Shown in pieces: positions 38,201-47,095 of a DNA stretch of 64,000 nucleotides (the first letter of the stretch is position 1; each line of letters begins with the position of its first letter). The translations under genes and the position numbers were made by a program. Source of the stretch: DATFVJ01 sp963712955 (GTDB lineage Bacteria > Actinomycetota > Actinomycetes > Streptosporangiales > Streptosporangiaceae); the NCBI GenBank assembly GCA_963712955.1, contig CAVQKF010000014.1, positions 1 through 64,000 on the forward strand, written 5' to 3'. The notes beneath the pieces were generated by a model, which was not told the DNA's origin, searched no databases, and saw only the letters and a program-made list of their open reading frames with translations.

Positions 38201-38802
38201 GCGAGCACCGGTAGCCCGGCCGCCGCGCCGGTGACCTCGCTGACATAGAGCGCGAGCAGATCGCTGATGAGAATGACATATGTCCAGAACTCGCCCACGA
38301 TGTGGTGCAACGTCAGGAGCGCGACGTGCTCCTCGTCGGATCGCCGGTACAGCGCGATTCGGACCAGCGGCCCGGCCGTGAGGTCGAACGGCCGATCGAG
38401 CTCGCGGGCGAGGTGAGCGGTGAGCTCCGAGTCACTCCACCCGACCGCATCGACTTCGGTGAGCCGCAGGAGGTCTGTAGACAACTGATCCTGCCAGAGC
38501 CCATCGCCGTCGCTGACGATCCGGGTGCACAGGATCGGGTGGCGCTCAGCAAGCCGGGTGACCGCTCGGCGGGCCGCGGGGAGGTGAACGGGACCGTGTA
38601 GCCGGACGGCGTCCCCGAGATTGTACGCCGCCGTGTCAGGTGTGAGCTGATGCATGAACCACATCGCCTGCTGGCCCAGCGACAATCGGACCCGTGTACC
38701 TGGCTGACTGGCCGACTGCTCGCTCAGCTGCTCACGCAGCAGCTGGCTGAGCAGCCGTCGCTTCTGCTCGGCAGTCATGGTGGTGGACGCGGGAGATTTC
38801 AT
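32264..38802 (-). CDS. two-module NRPS, C-A-T-C-A-T, module 1 predicted for cysteine; module 2 frameshifted
   Basis: About 2,180 codons. Module 1 is uninterrupted (34.83-38.80 kb): C domain with LTLHHIVGEFWTYV, A domain with AYVIFTSGSTGTPKG, and T domain with DDFLDLGGDSVAAIRL. Its specificity residues read D,L,Y (FDLSVY), N (VWNSVP), L,S (ALLSGD), L (SLGGATE), I,W (ASIWS) and the A10 Lys (NGKVDR), the published cysteine code. Module 2: C (HHHILLDGWS), A (VIHTSGSTGRPNG; tentative residues DTED-IG-TVA, nearest to basic amino-acid codes) and T (LDEFFELGGQSLQTIQ). Frameshifts at about 34.83, 34.65, 33.66 and 32.68 kb all fall in module 2. No TE, reductase or epimerase domain. ATG 38802 overlaps the PKS stop. 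Confidence 0.9.
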
Positions 38803-41800
38803 CAGCTACTCCCCCCGGTACCGTCGTCGTGGCCAGTGGCGTAGGCCGACAACAGGGCGTCGAGCTCGGCGTCGCCGAGGTCGTCGAGCCTCTCTAGCAG
38901 GGTCCCCGGGTCCATGCTGAGCTCCGGCCCGGGTTGCGCGGGCTCCGACGTGACAGCAAGGGAGTCGAGGATGTGATCCGCTAGTTCCTCAAGGGTCGGC
39001 CCCCGGAGCATGAACGCGGCCGACGTGGCCACCCCGAACGCCGCCTCGACCCTGTTCTTGAGGTCGAGGCCCATGAGTGAGTCCAAGCCGAGGCGGGTCA
39101 GCGATACGTCGACCGCCACCCGCGGCGGAACGGTCCCCATCGTTTCTGCAAGCCGCCCACGCAGATCTTCGACCAGCCACTGCCGCCGTTCCGCGACGGG
39201 GACGGTGAGTAGCAGCTCTGCGTCGCCACCCTGGTCGGCCCGTGCGGCCAGCTGGGTGAGGTCGGCGAGCAATTCCGCCGCCGCGCGGCTGGGGACGGCC
39301 CGGCACCAGCTCTCCCAGTCGGCATCGACGATCGCCACCGCGGGCTCGGCTGCGGTGAGCGTGAACGGCAGGTCGGCGAGAACAGCCACCTGGCTCATCG
39401 GCCGCAAACCCGCAGATCGCAGTAGTTCGGCGGAGCCCGCACGGTCGACCATCCCCGTCCCAGACCATGGTCCCCAGGCGATGCTGACAGCGGGCAGGCC
39501 GAGGTGCCGGCGAAACGCTGCCAAAGCGTCGAGGAACGCGTTCGCGGCGGCATAGTTGGCCTGCCCGGGTGTTCCGAGCAGGCCGGCGACCGACGAGCAG
39601 AGCACGAAGAGGTCCAGATCCAGGTCAGCGGTGGCGAGGTGGAGATTCCAGCCGCCGCGGGCCTTCGGCGCGAAGACACGGCAGAACCTCGGCCAGTCCT
39701 GCCGGCTCAACACGGCGTCGTCAAGCACCCCGGCCGCGTGCACGACGCCTTTGAGACAGTGGCCTCCGGCGCTTGCCTCGTCGACCACCCGGCGCGCCAG
39801 AACGGGGTCCGCAACATCGCCGCCGACATACCGGACCCGGCGGCCGCCGGGGTCGAGGCCGTTGAGGACGCCGCGGATCCGGGTGTCTTCGCGCTGGGAT
39901 CGGCCGTTGAGAACGACGGCGCCAGCGCCCTGTTCGAGCAGCCACCGCGCGACGCACCTGCCGACGCCACCGAGGCCGCCGGTGATCAGATAGCCGGCAT
40001 CCCCGCGAATGGGCGATGCTGTGCCGCCCGGCCCGGTCACGGCATGCAGGCGAGGCGCAAGCCAGCCGCCCAAGCGACGGACGAGCTGTGGTGCCTTGGT
40101 GCCGCCGGCCAAGATATCGACGACCATGGCAGGCTCGTCGTCCGGACCGGCAGGCTCGCCGCTGGGAATAGGTGGAGCCGTATCTAGGTCGATGACGCCG
40201 CCGAACGCGGCCGGCGATTCCGCCGCGAGGGTCCGCAGCAGGCCGGCGGCCGCTGCTTGGCCGGGGTCGCACCCACCGCGTCCGCCGGGATGCGCCCCGC
40301 GAGTGATCAGCCACACCGGGGCCGCACCGACGTCACCCCAGCCGCGCAACAATGCGAGCAATTCCGGAAGGAACGGCGGATTCGCTTCCTTCCCGCTGCC
40401 GGGCGACTCCTTCCCGCTGCCGGGCGACGCGTCATTCGCGCAGTACACAACACCCCTCAACGGCTCACTCTCGCGGGCAACCACGCCCGCGAGCCGTTGC
40501 CACGCGTCGGAGCTGCCCATGGGAAACGGTGAGGTCGAACCGTCCGGCTGGTGCAGAACGCCGCCGCCGGGCCCGAGGAGCAGGCGCACGCAATGAGCGC
40601 GGCGCCCGGTCAGCTCGTCCGCCACCGCCGAGGTGAATCCGTCGGAGGTGCCCGCGACAAGCCAGCTCCCATGTTCGAGTGTTGCAGCCGCACCAGCCAC
40701 GGTGACCGGTTGAAGCTCCAGGGCGAACCTGCCAGGTGCGGGAGTCGCAGCTCCCGTGATGGCCGGTGAGCCGACAGCCGCGAGCCGCACATGCCGCAGC
40801 AGGGCCACCAGCTGCCCGCTGTCGTCGTGCACGGCGATATCGGCGATCACGCCCGGCCCTGAGTCGTCGACTTCCAGCAGTTCCACCATGGCGAGTGCGG
40901 AGCGGACCGGCAGGCGCGCGAGAAGAACGCGGTCGATCGTGAACGGCACGAGCAGGAGACCGCGGGCAGCAAGCTCGTCGAGCATGCTGCCAGGAAGCGC
41001 GGAAGCGATCGCCTGCAGACACGCGTCGAGGAAACCGGTTGTCGCCGTGCTGTCGTCGTCGACGGTCTCGGGCCGGACGAGAGTGGCTCGGCAGTGGCCA
41101 TCGCGGTAGTCGAGCCCGTGGATCCATTGGAACGACGGCCCCAATGTCAGGCCCTGGTCCGCAGCACGCTCGTAGAAGCTCGCCGCGTCGGCGTGCTCAG
41201 GCTCAGGGCGCAGGACGGTCGCGGCAGACGTCACCTGCCTCGACACGGCCAGAGCGTCTTCGTCGACCGGGCGCACGGTCGCAGTGGCGTGTGTCGTCCA
41301 AAACCGTGGTCGGCCATCGGTGATCTCGGCGCTGCGGATCTGCAGGCCCTGGTTCGGCGCGATGAAACACTGGGCGAGATGCTCCGCCGAGCCGGACAGC
41401 ACCAGCGGCCGCGTGAACACGACATCGCTGATCTCGATCGCCGCCCGGGACTCCCCGCCGGTCCAGGAGGCATGAGCCGCAGCGGCCAGCCATGCAGCGC
41501 CGGGCACGACGACCGCACCGAAGAGCTTATGGTCGCCTGCCCCTCCCGGTTCCCGCGCGCTGAGGTACTGCTCCGCCAGCAGGCCCCCATCGGGCAGCTG
41601 GTGCGGCCCGTTCGCGCGCCCAGGGATCCGGACTGGATTCGCGGCTGCGCCGGGCTGACACGACTGCTGACGCAGGCGATCCCGCCCGCGCTCCACGATC
41701 GCATTGGGCTGTGGCGTTCGCTCGAAGGGGTAGCCCGGCAGCCGGATCAGCCGGCCAGGGCGACCGCGGTGATAGCGCTGCAGGTCGATGGCGACGCCTG

Positions 41801-44420
41801 CGGCATAGAGATCGGCCAGTGCTTGCTGCACCTGGTACGGCGCAGTCCCACGGCCGCTCAGCGACGGCACCGCTGCCCCCAGTCGCAGATCCCCGCCGCG
41901 GCGCGTGAAGCCGGTCAGCGTCGCACCGGGACCGATCTCGGCAAACACGGTGCAGCCGGCGTTGAGCAGTGTCCGCACGCCGTCGGCGAAGCGGACCGGC
42001 TCCCGGATATGACGGCTCCAATAGGACGGGTCACCCAGCTCGGCGGAGTCGGCGAACTGCCCGGTGCGGTCGGAAACGAAGGCCAGCCGGGGCGGCGACG
42101 GCGTGGCCGTCTCCAGCACCTGCTCGAACGCGCCGAGCACCGGGTCCATGAGCGGCGAGTGAAAAGCGCGGGTGACCCGAAGGGGGCGCGTGACGACGCC
42201 TGACGCCGCGAGCCTGTCGGTGACGCGCTTGACGGCGGCCGGTTCCCCGGAGATCGTCACCACTTGCGGAGCGTTGACCGCGGCGAGGGTGACCAGGTCG
42301 CGGTCGCTGTCCAGGGCATCGGCTACCGCTAGCTCCTCAGCAAGGACGAGGCTCATCGCGCCGGGTGCCGTCCGCTCCTGCATCAGCCGGCCCCGCTGCG
42401 CGACGAGTCCGGCCGCCGTGGCGAGGTCGAACACGCCAGCTGCGCAGGCCGCAGCGTAAGCGCCGACGCTGTGCCCGAGGACCGCGTCGGGCTCCACACC
42501 AAGCTCGCGCCACAGCGCTGTCAGCGCATACTCGAAGGCGAACAGCGCCGGCTGTGCATACCGGGTGTCCTGGAGCGGCTGCCCGGCCTCGTCACCCCAG
42601 AACAGGGTATCGGTCAGAGGGACGTCGAGGTGCGGTCGCAGGAGCGCCGCGCACTCCTCAATCGCCGCGCCGAAGACGGGCTCCTCCTCGAACAGGCCGC
42701 GACCGGCGCCGGCCCGCAGGGTTCCCTGACCGGCATAAAGGAACGCGAGCCTGCACCGGCCGCCGCTGCCGACCGCGACCATAGGGTCCCCTTGCCTGCC
42801 GCCGTCGTCGGCGATGCGGCTGAGCGCGGCGCGCGCTTCGCCGGCGTCGCTGGCCACGATCGCGGCCTTGCAGGCCAGCCGAGCGCGGCCCGTGTTGGCC
42901 GTCCGAGCCGCGTCCGCCAGCGAAACCTGCCCCTCGGCCAGTGTCGCGGCGTAACGCCGCGCCAGAGTGCCCAGGGCGGTGGGCGTCCGCGCCGACACGG
43001 TGAGTACGACCGGGCGCTCGCGAGCGGGTTCGGCCGCCTCGGGACTGAGCACCGGTGGCGCCTGGAGCAACACGTGCGCATTCGTGCCAGACAGGCCGAA
43101 CGCGTTGACGCCGGCCAGCCGCGGGCCGTCGGCGGGCCACGGCTCCACCGCGGTCGGGATCCGTAGCGAAGTGCCGAGGTCGATGTGCGGGTTGAGCTCC
43201 CGGAGGTTCAGGTGCGGAGTGATCTCGCCGTGCTGCAGGCACAGCATCGCCTTGATGAGTCCGGCCACCCCTGCCGCGGCTTCGAGGTGCCCAATGTTCG
43301 TCTTGACCGATCCGACCAGAAGCGGGCGCCTCGACCGGCCCTTGAAGACATCCGTTAGCGCCGCGATCTCGATGGCGTCCCCGAGCGGGGTGCCGGTGCC
43401 ATGGGCCTCGAGGTAGTCGACGTCCTCAGGCGTGATACCGGCGATATCGAGCGCCTCTCGAATCACGGCGCGCTGTGACAGCCCGTTGGGAGCGGTAATC
43501 GATGCGCTTCGCCCGTCGTGCTTTACGGCCGAACCGCGAACCAGGGCGAGCACGCGGTCCCCATCCGCCGTCGCGTCGTCGGCTCGCTTCAGCACGAGCA
43601 CGCCGCAGCCCTCGCCACGGCCGTAGCCGTCCGCACGGCTGTCGAAGGTCTTGCACCGGCCGTCGCCTGAGATCATCTGAGCAAGCGACAGATTCACCCA
43701 GACGTCGGGCGACAGCAGCACATTCACGCCCCCGACGATGGCAAGGTCGCACTCCTCGCGGCGCAGGCTCTCGGCCGCCAGGTGAAGGGCAACGAGCGAA
43801 GACGAGCACGCGGTGTCGATGCTCATCGCTGGGCCTTGCAGGTCCAGCGCATGTGACAGCCGCCCGCAAGCCATGCTGTGCAGATTCCCCGGGCCGCTGT
43901 AGGGCTCGAGGTCCTCGATCTGTCCCGACCAAAGCTGGAGGTTCTGAAAGTCCGTCCCGCAGATTCCGACGAAGACACCCGTGCGGGTTCCCGCCAAGCC
44001 ATCCGCCGGCGTGCCTGCGTCCTCGAGCGCCTCCCACGTCGTCTCCAGCAGGATCCGGTGAGCCGGATCGATGAACTGGGCCTCCCGCGGAGCGATCCCG
44101 AAGAAATCGGGATCGAAGTCCTCGAGACCGTCGATGAAATGACCCGACACCGCGTGTGTGCGCCCACGCTTGCCTGGTTGCGGATCGTAGAAGAGGCTGC
44201 CGAGCCGGTCCGCGGGGAAGGCCCGCACCGCTTCCCGCCCGTCACGCAACATCTGCCAGAACTTGTCGGGGCCGACACCACGGCCGGCGCCACTGGGGAA
44301 ACGGCATCCCAGCCCGATAACCGCGACCGGCGCGTGCCTGACGCGGCTACCGGACTCGTGCCAGCCGGGGCCATGACGGGTGGCCGGCAGCGCCGCACCT
44401 CCGGCCGGGAATGCATCCAT
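38802..44420 (-). CDS. type I polyketide synthase, KS-AT-DH-KR-ACP
   Basis: An intact 1,872-residue single-module PKS. KS: C205 in SIDTACSSSLVALHLA, H340 in EAHGTGTPLGD, H378 in TNIGHLEAAAG. AT: S651 in VLGHSVGAYAA and RAFHSPLMDP near 751-760, the AFHS type that points to malonyl-CoA. DH: H964 in HKLFGAVVVPG and Asp in FLDACLQAIA. KR: GGLGGVGRCVARWLL, with Ser/Tyr in LCSSVAGLLGTPGQANYAAA. ACP: RLGLDSLMGLDLKNRVE. No ER or MT domain is visible, so it should add a trans-type alpha,beta-unsaturated C2 unit to the FAAL-loaded acyl chain. ATG 44420 lies nine bases after the FAAL-ACP stop. The KS has no obvious loading domain, matching in-trans feeding by the FAAL-ACP. Confidence 0.95.
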   Translation of the reverse strand: MDAFPAGGAALPATRHGPGWHESGSRVRHAPVAVIGLGCRFPSGAGRGVGPDKFWQMLRDGREAVRAFPADRLGSLFYDPQPGKRGRTHAVSGHFIDGLEDFDPDFFGIAPREAQFIDPAHRILLETTWEALEDAGTPADGLAGTRTGVFVGICGTDFQNLQLWSGQIEDLEPYSGPGNLHSMACGRLSHALDLQGPAMSIDTACSSSLVALHLAAESLRREECDLAIVGGVNVLLSPDVWVNLSLAQMISGDGRCKTFDSRADGYGRGEGCGVLVLKRADDATADGDRVLALVRGSAVKHDGRSASITAPNGLSQRAVIREALDIAGITPEDVDYLEAHGTGTPLGDAIEIAALTDVFKGRSRRPLLVGSVKTNIGHLEAAAGVAGLIKAMLCLQHGEITPHLNLRELNPHIDLGTSLRIPTAVEPWPADGPRLAGVNAFGLSGTNAHVLLQAPPVLSPEAAEPARERPVVLTVSARTPTALGTLARRYAATLAEGQVSLADAARTANTGRARLACKAAIVASDAGEARAALSRIADDGGRQGDPMVAVGSGGRCRLAFLYAGQGTLRAGAGRGLFEEEPVFGAAIEECAALLRPHLDVPLTDTLFWGDEAGQPLQDTRYAQPALFAFEYALTALWRELGVEPDAVLGHSVGAYAAACAAGVFDLATAAGLVAQRGRLMQERTAPGAMSLVLAEELAVADALDSDRDLVTLAAVNAPQVVTISGEPAAVKRVTDRLAASGVVTRPLRVTRAFHSPLMDPVLGAFEQVLETATPSPPRLAFVSDRTGQFADSAELGDPSYWSRHIREPVRFADGVRTLLNAGCTVFAEIGPGATLTGFTRRGGDLRLGAAVPSLSGRGTAPYQVQQALADLYAAGVAIDLQRYHRGRPGRLIRLPGYPFERTPQPNAIVERGRDRLRQQSCQPGAAANPVRIPGRANGPHQLPDGGLLAEQYLSAREPGGAGDHKLFGAVVVPGAAWLAAAAHASWTGGESRAAIEISDVVFTRPLVLSGSAEHLAQCFIAPNQGLQIRSAEITDGRPRFWTTHATATVRPVDEDALAVSRQVTSAATVLRPEPEHADAASFYERAADQGLTLGPSFQWIHGLDYRDGHCRATLVRPETVDDDSTATTGFLDACLQAIASALPGSMLDELAARGLLLVPFTIDRVLLARLPVRSALAMVELLEVDDSGPGVIADIAVHDDSGQLVALLRHVRLAAVGSPAITGAATPAPGRFALELQPVTVAGAAATLEHGSWLVAGTSDGFTSAVADELTGRRAHCVRLLLGPGGGVLHQPDGSTSPFPMGSSDAWQRLAGVVARESEPLRGVVYCANDASPGSGKESPGSGKEANPPFLPELLALLRGWGDVGAAPVWLITRGAHPGGRGGCDPGQAAAAGLLRTLAAESPAAFGGVIDLDTAPPIPSGEPAGPDDEPAMVVDILAGGTKAPQLVRRLGGWLAPRLHAVTGPGGTASPIRGDAGYLITGGLGGVGRCVARWLLEQGAGAVVLNGRSQREDTRIRGVLNGLDPGGRRVRYVGGDVADPVLARRVVDEASAGGHCLKGVVHAAGVLDDAVLSRQDWPRFCRVFAPKARGGWNLHLATADLDLDLFVLCSSVAGLLGTPGQANYAAANAFLDALAAFRRHLGLPAVSIAWGPWSGTGMVDRAGSAELLRSAGLRPMSQVAVLADLPFTLTAAEPAVAIVDADWESWCRAVPSRAAAELLADLTQLAARADQGGDAELLLTVPVAERRQWLVEDLRGRLAETMGTVPPRVAVDVSLTRLGLDSLMGLDLKNRVEAAFGVATSAAFMLRGPTLEELADHILDSLAVTSEPAQPGPELSMDPGTLLERLDDLGDAELDALLSAYATGHDDGTGGSS
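40387..40428. repeat. 21-bp tandem duplication in the PKS DH-KR linker
   Basis: Two identical adjacent 21-mers (tccttcccgctgccgggcgac) encode a repeated SPGSGKE heptapeptide in the linker before the KR region. The duplication is in frame and probably only lengthens a flexible linker. Confidence 0.9.
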
Positions 44421-44429
44421 AGGATTTCC

Positions 44430-46526
44430 TCAACAGTTTGGGAGCGACGTCGCCGACATGGCCGGCGCGTCGCGTAACCGGTTCGTCTCCAGCGCGTGAT
44501 CGGCGGTGGCGCCGTTCAGCGCGGTGGCGAGATGGGCGGCAAGCGCGTTGATCGTCGGGTATTCAAAGATGGCCGTGACAGGAAGCGGTACACCAAGGTC
44601 GGCCTGCACTCGGTTGCGAATCTCGACCGCGCACGCCGAGTTGACGCCGAGGTCCACGAAGCCGCTGGCCGGCGGCACGGCACCGTCCGCGGCATCGAGG
44701 ACCGTACGGACTTGCCGCGTGAGGTAGGACACCAGTTCGTCCAGGCGGTTCCAATGAGGGTCTCCACCTGCCGCGCCGGTCTGCATGGACGGCCTGACGG
44801 CCGGCCATCTGGCGACGACCTGCAGCCGGTCCGCAAGGTAATCGCGGCGGCACGCCCGGCGTCGCACCTTGCCGCTGGATGTCTTCGGCAGGCTGCGCGG
44901 CGCGATGAACACGATCGCATCCGGTGTGATGCCGTGCTCGCGAGCGAGAGCTTCGCGTACAGCTTCGAACAGCGAATCGCCGACTGCCGGGTAGGCCGCC
45001 TGCGAGATTTCCTGGACGATGACGACAACGTCGCCGTCGTCCGCCTCGACGCTGAACGCCGCGCCGCTCGCGATCCGCAGCCCGTCGTGGCAGGCCTCGA
45101 CCGTGCGCTCGAGGTCGTCCGGATACAAGTTGCGGCCGTCTCGCTGGATGACGTCGTCGATGCGCCCGGTGACGCAGAACTCGCCGCGCAGGACGAACCC
45201 GAGGTCACCGGTCCGCAGGTAGCGAGATTCCGGCGCTTCGTCAAGTGACGCCGCGAATGTCGCCGCCGTCGCGGCGCTGTCCCCCCAGTACCCGTCTGCA
45301 ATGGACGGACCGCTCGCCCACACCTCGCCGATGATCCCTTCGGGACAGGTCCGGCGGGTCGACGGATCCACGACGCGCACGTCGTGACCGTCGACCGCAC
45401 GGCCGCTGCTCACCAGCCCTTTCGTGCCCTCGTCGCCCGCCCGCTCGACCGCCACACCACGGGCAAGCTCCGCTTTGCTCACCCGCAGATACGACGAACC
45501 ACTGGTCAGGTGGCCGCCGGTCAGCATGAGCGTGGCCTCCGCGAGGCCGAAGCAAGGAAAAAGGCTGCGGCCGGAGAAGCCGCAGGGAGCGAATGCCTCG
45601 GTGAACGCGCGCAGCACGCCGGCCCGGATCGGCTCAGCGCCGCAGAATGCGACCTGCCAGCCGCGGAGATCCAATCCCTCCCGCTGGTCGAGCGGTATGC
45701 GCCGGACGGTGAGCTGATAGCCGAGATTGGGGCAGCCCGACACGACGCGGCCGCCCCTGCTGATCTCCTCGAGCCAGCAGTAAGGCGACTGGATGAACGT
45801 GAGCGGCGACATCAGCGCGGCGGGCATGCCCGCGTAGAGCGGCTGCAGGATGCCTCCGATCAGCCCCATGTCGTGGTAAGGAGGCAGCCAGCTCACAAGC
45901 CGGTCAAACGACTCGAGTCCCATTGCCCGGAAGATGCATTCGCTGTTCGCGAGCAGATTCGCGTGGGTCACCCGGACGCCCCGCGGCGTTCGCGTGGACC
46001 CGGAGGTGTACTGCAGGAAAGCGATCCTGTCAGCTGCCGGCCGGACAGCTCGCCACTCCTCTGAGCACGCATCGGGTACCTCGTCGGTGTAGACCAGACG
46101 AAGCTTCGGCAGGCCGCTCCGGTCAATCCGTTCCTGGTCGGCACCGAGGGTGGCCGACGAGGTTAGCGCCGCCGTCGCGGCCGCGTCCCGTGCGAGGGTT
46201 CGCAATCGCGGCAGATGACGTGCGAAGCCTCCGATCCCCGGTGGATAGGCGGGGACCGCCACGAGGCCGGCGTAGAGGCAACCGAGGAAACTGGCGACGT
46301 ACTCCAGCCCAGGACGCTCGAGTACCAGCACACGCTCACCGGGATTGTGCTGTTGCTGCAGGGCGGCGGCGATGGCGCGTGCCCGTGTGTCGAGATGGCG
46401 CGTCGTCCACGTCGTGTCCCCGCCGACCATGCCCGTGAGAAATGTGAATGCTTCGCGATTGGGCGTCTTCTCCGCCTGTTCACGCACCAAATCCACGAAA
46501 GACGCGGGGTGCTTAGAGCACTTCAT
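44430..46526 (-). CDS. fatty acyl-AMP ligase fused to acyl carrier protein (FAAL-ACP)
   Basis: A 698-residue protein. ATG 46526 (MKCSKHPASFVDLVREQAEK) follows a GGAGC site; the frame is open for 126 codons upstream but without family homology. The adenylation core shows YTSGSTRTPRGVRVTHANLL, LPPYHDMGLIGGILQPLYAG, GFSGRSLFPCFGLAEATLML and LRTGDLGFVLRGEFCVTGRI. PRSLPKTSSGKVRRRACRRD marks the C-terminal lobe. The fused ACP has VDLGVNSACAVEIRNRVQ, where the usual D before the phosphopantetheine Ser is N. FAALs activate free fatty acids as acyl-adenylates and pass them to an ACP without CoA. It is the first gene of the operon and supplies the lipid starter. Confidence 0.93.
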   Translation of the reverse strand: MKCSKHPASFVDLVREQAEKTPNREAFTFLTGMVGGDTTWTTRHLDTRARAIAAALQQQHNPGERVLVLERPGLEYVASFLGCLYAGLVAVPAYPPGIGGFARHLPRLRTLARDAAATAALTSSATLGADQERIDRSGLPKLRLVYTDEVPDACSEEWRAVRPAADRIAFLQYTSGSTRTPRGVRVTHANLLANSECIFRAMGLESFDRLVSWLPPYHDMGLIGGILQPLYAGMPAALMSPLTFIQSPYCWLEEISRGGRVVSGCPNLGYQLTVRRIPLDQREGLDLRGWQVAFCGAEPIRAGVLRAFTEAFAPCGFSGRSLFPCFGLAEATLMLTGGHLTSGSSYLRVSKAELARGVAVERAGDEGTKGLVSSGRAVDGHDVRVVDPSTRRTCPEGIIGEVWASGPSIADGYWGDSAATAATFAASLDEAPESRYLRTGDLGFVLRGEFCVTGRIDDVIQRDGRNLYPDDLERTVEACHDGLRIASGAAFSVEADDGDVVVIVQEISQAAYPAVGDSLFEAVREALAREHGITPDAIVFIAPRSLPKTSSGKVRRRACRRDYLADRLQVVARWPAVRPSMQTGAAGGDPHWNRLDELVSYLTRQVRTVLDAADGAVPPASGFVDLGVNSACAVEIRNRVQADLGVPLPVTAIFEYPTINALAAHLATALNGATADHALETNRLRDAPAMSATSLPNC

Positions 46527-46639
46527 CGCGGGCTCCGAATACTTTCTTCGACGTGAGATGGGTTTGGGCGCCGAACTCTTCGCTCCTCCTTCTCGCTCGG
46601 CTGCTTCTTCCCGAAGGTTAGGAGCCAGCGGTGACCAGG

Positions 46640-46950
46640 AGGTGAAAGACCGGTGATCGCGTACGCCAGGCTGCAGGGGCGCCAGGATGCGTGGCACGGT
46701 CCGGGCGCGGAGCGTGTGCCTGTCATCTCTGAGCGTTGCGGAGACGCGCCAAGCCTGGCCTGTTGTCGATGCCCCGGTGCCCGCACACGTGCCGGGTGAG
46801 CTGCGGGACCGGCTCGCCAGGGTGCGAGGGGCCGGGACCTGTTCCCCGAGCAGGGCGTCGATCTGGCTGAAGAGAGCAGGGTGTTCCCCCCGCCAGGCGA
46901 ACACGTAGAAGGCGCCGCGTCTGTGCAGGTGACGGACATGATCACGGACG
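46640..46950 (-). mobile_element. possible ISAs1-like transposase remnant in the divergent promoter region
   Basis: In the 570-base region between the FAAL and SARP genes, the minus strand reads ALQTVRDHVRHLHRRGAFYV, then FAWRGEHPALFSQIDALLGE, and later DDRHTLRARTVPRILAPLQP. This pattern resembles the end of ISAs1/H-repeat-associated transposases (KANQPALLADVEAL followed by HGRIExRTL). Frameshifts are needed and no inverted repeats were found. If correct, the element landed between the regulator and the operon it should control. The rest of the interval must hold the promoters of both genes. Confidence 0.4.
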
Positions 46951-47095
46951 GTTTGGAGCGCCTTAGGCGATGATGCTCGCGCTCGGGTCTCGCCGTGTGT
47001 GCGTCGTCACAATGGCAAACCGCCAGCGAGGGATATAAGCGGACAAGATAGGGCGTAACGTTTGAGGGGTTGACAAGTGAAGCGGGGTGAACTGA

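Noticed and set aside
37400..38750. Heterocyclisation (Cy) domain before the cysteine A domain
   Set aside because: The motif is HHIVGEFW, of the HHxxx type, not DxxxxDxxS, so thiazoline formation is not supported.
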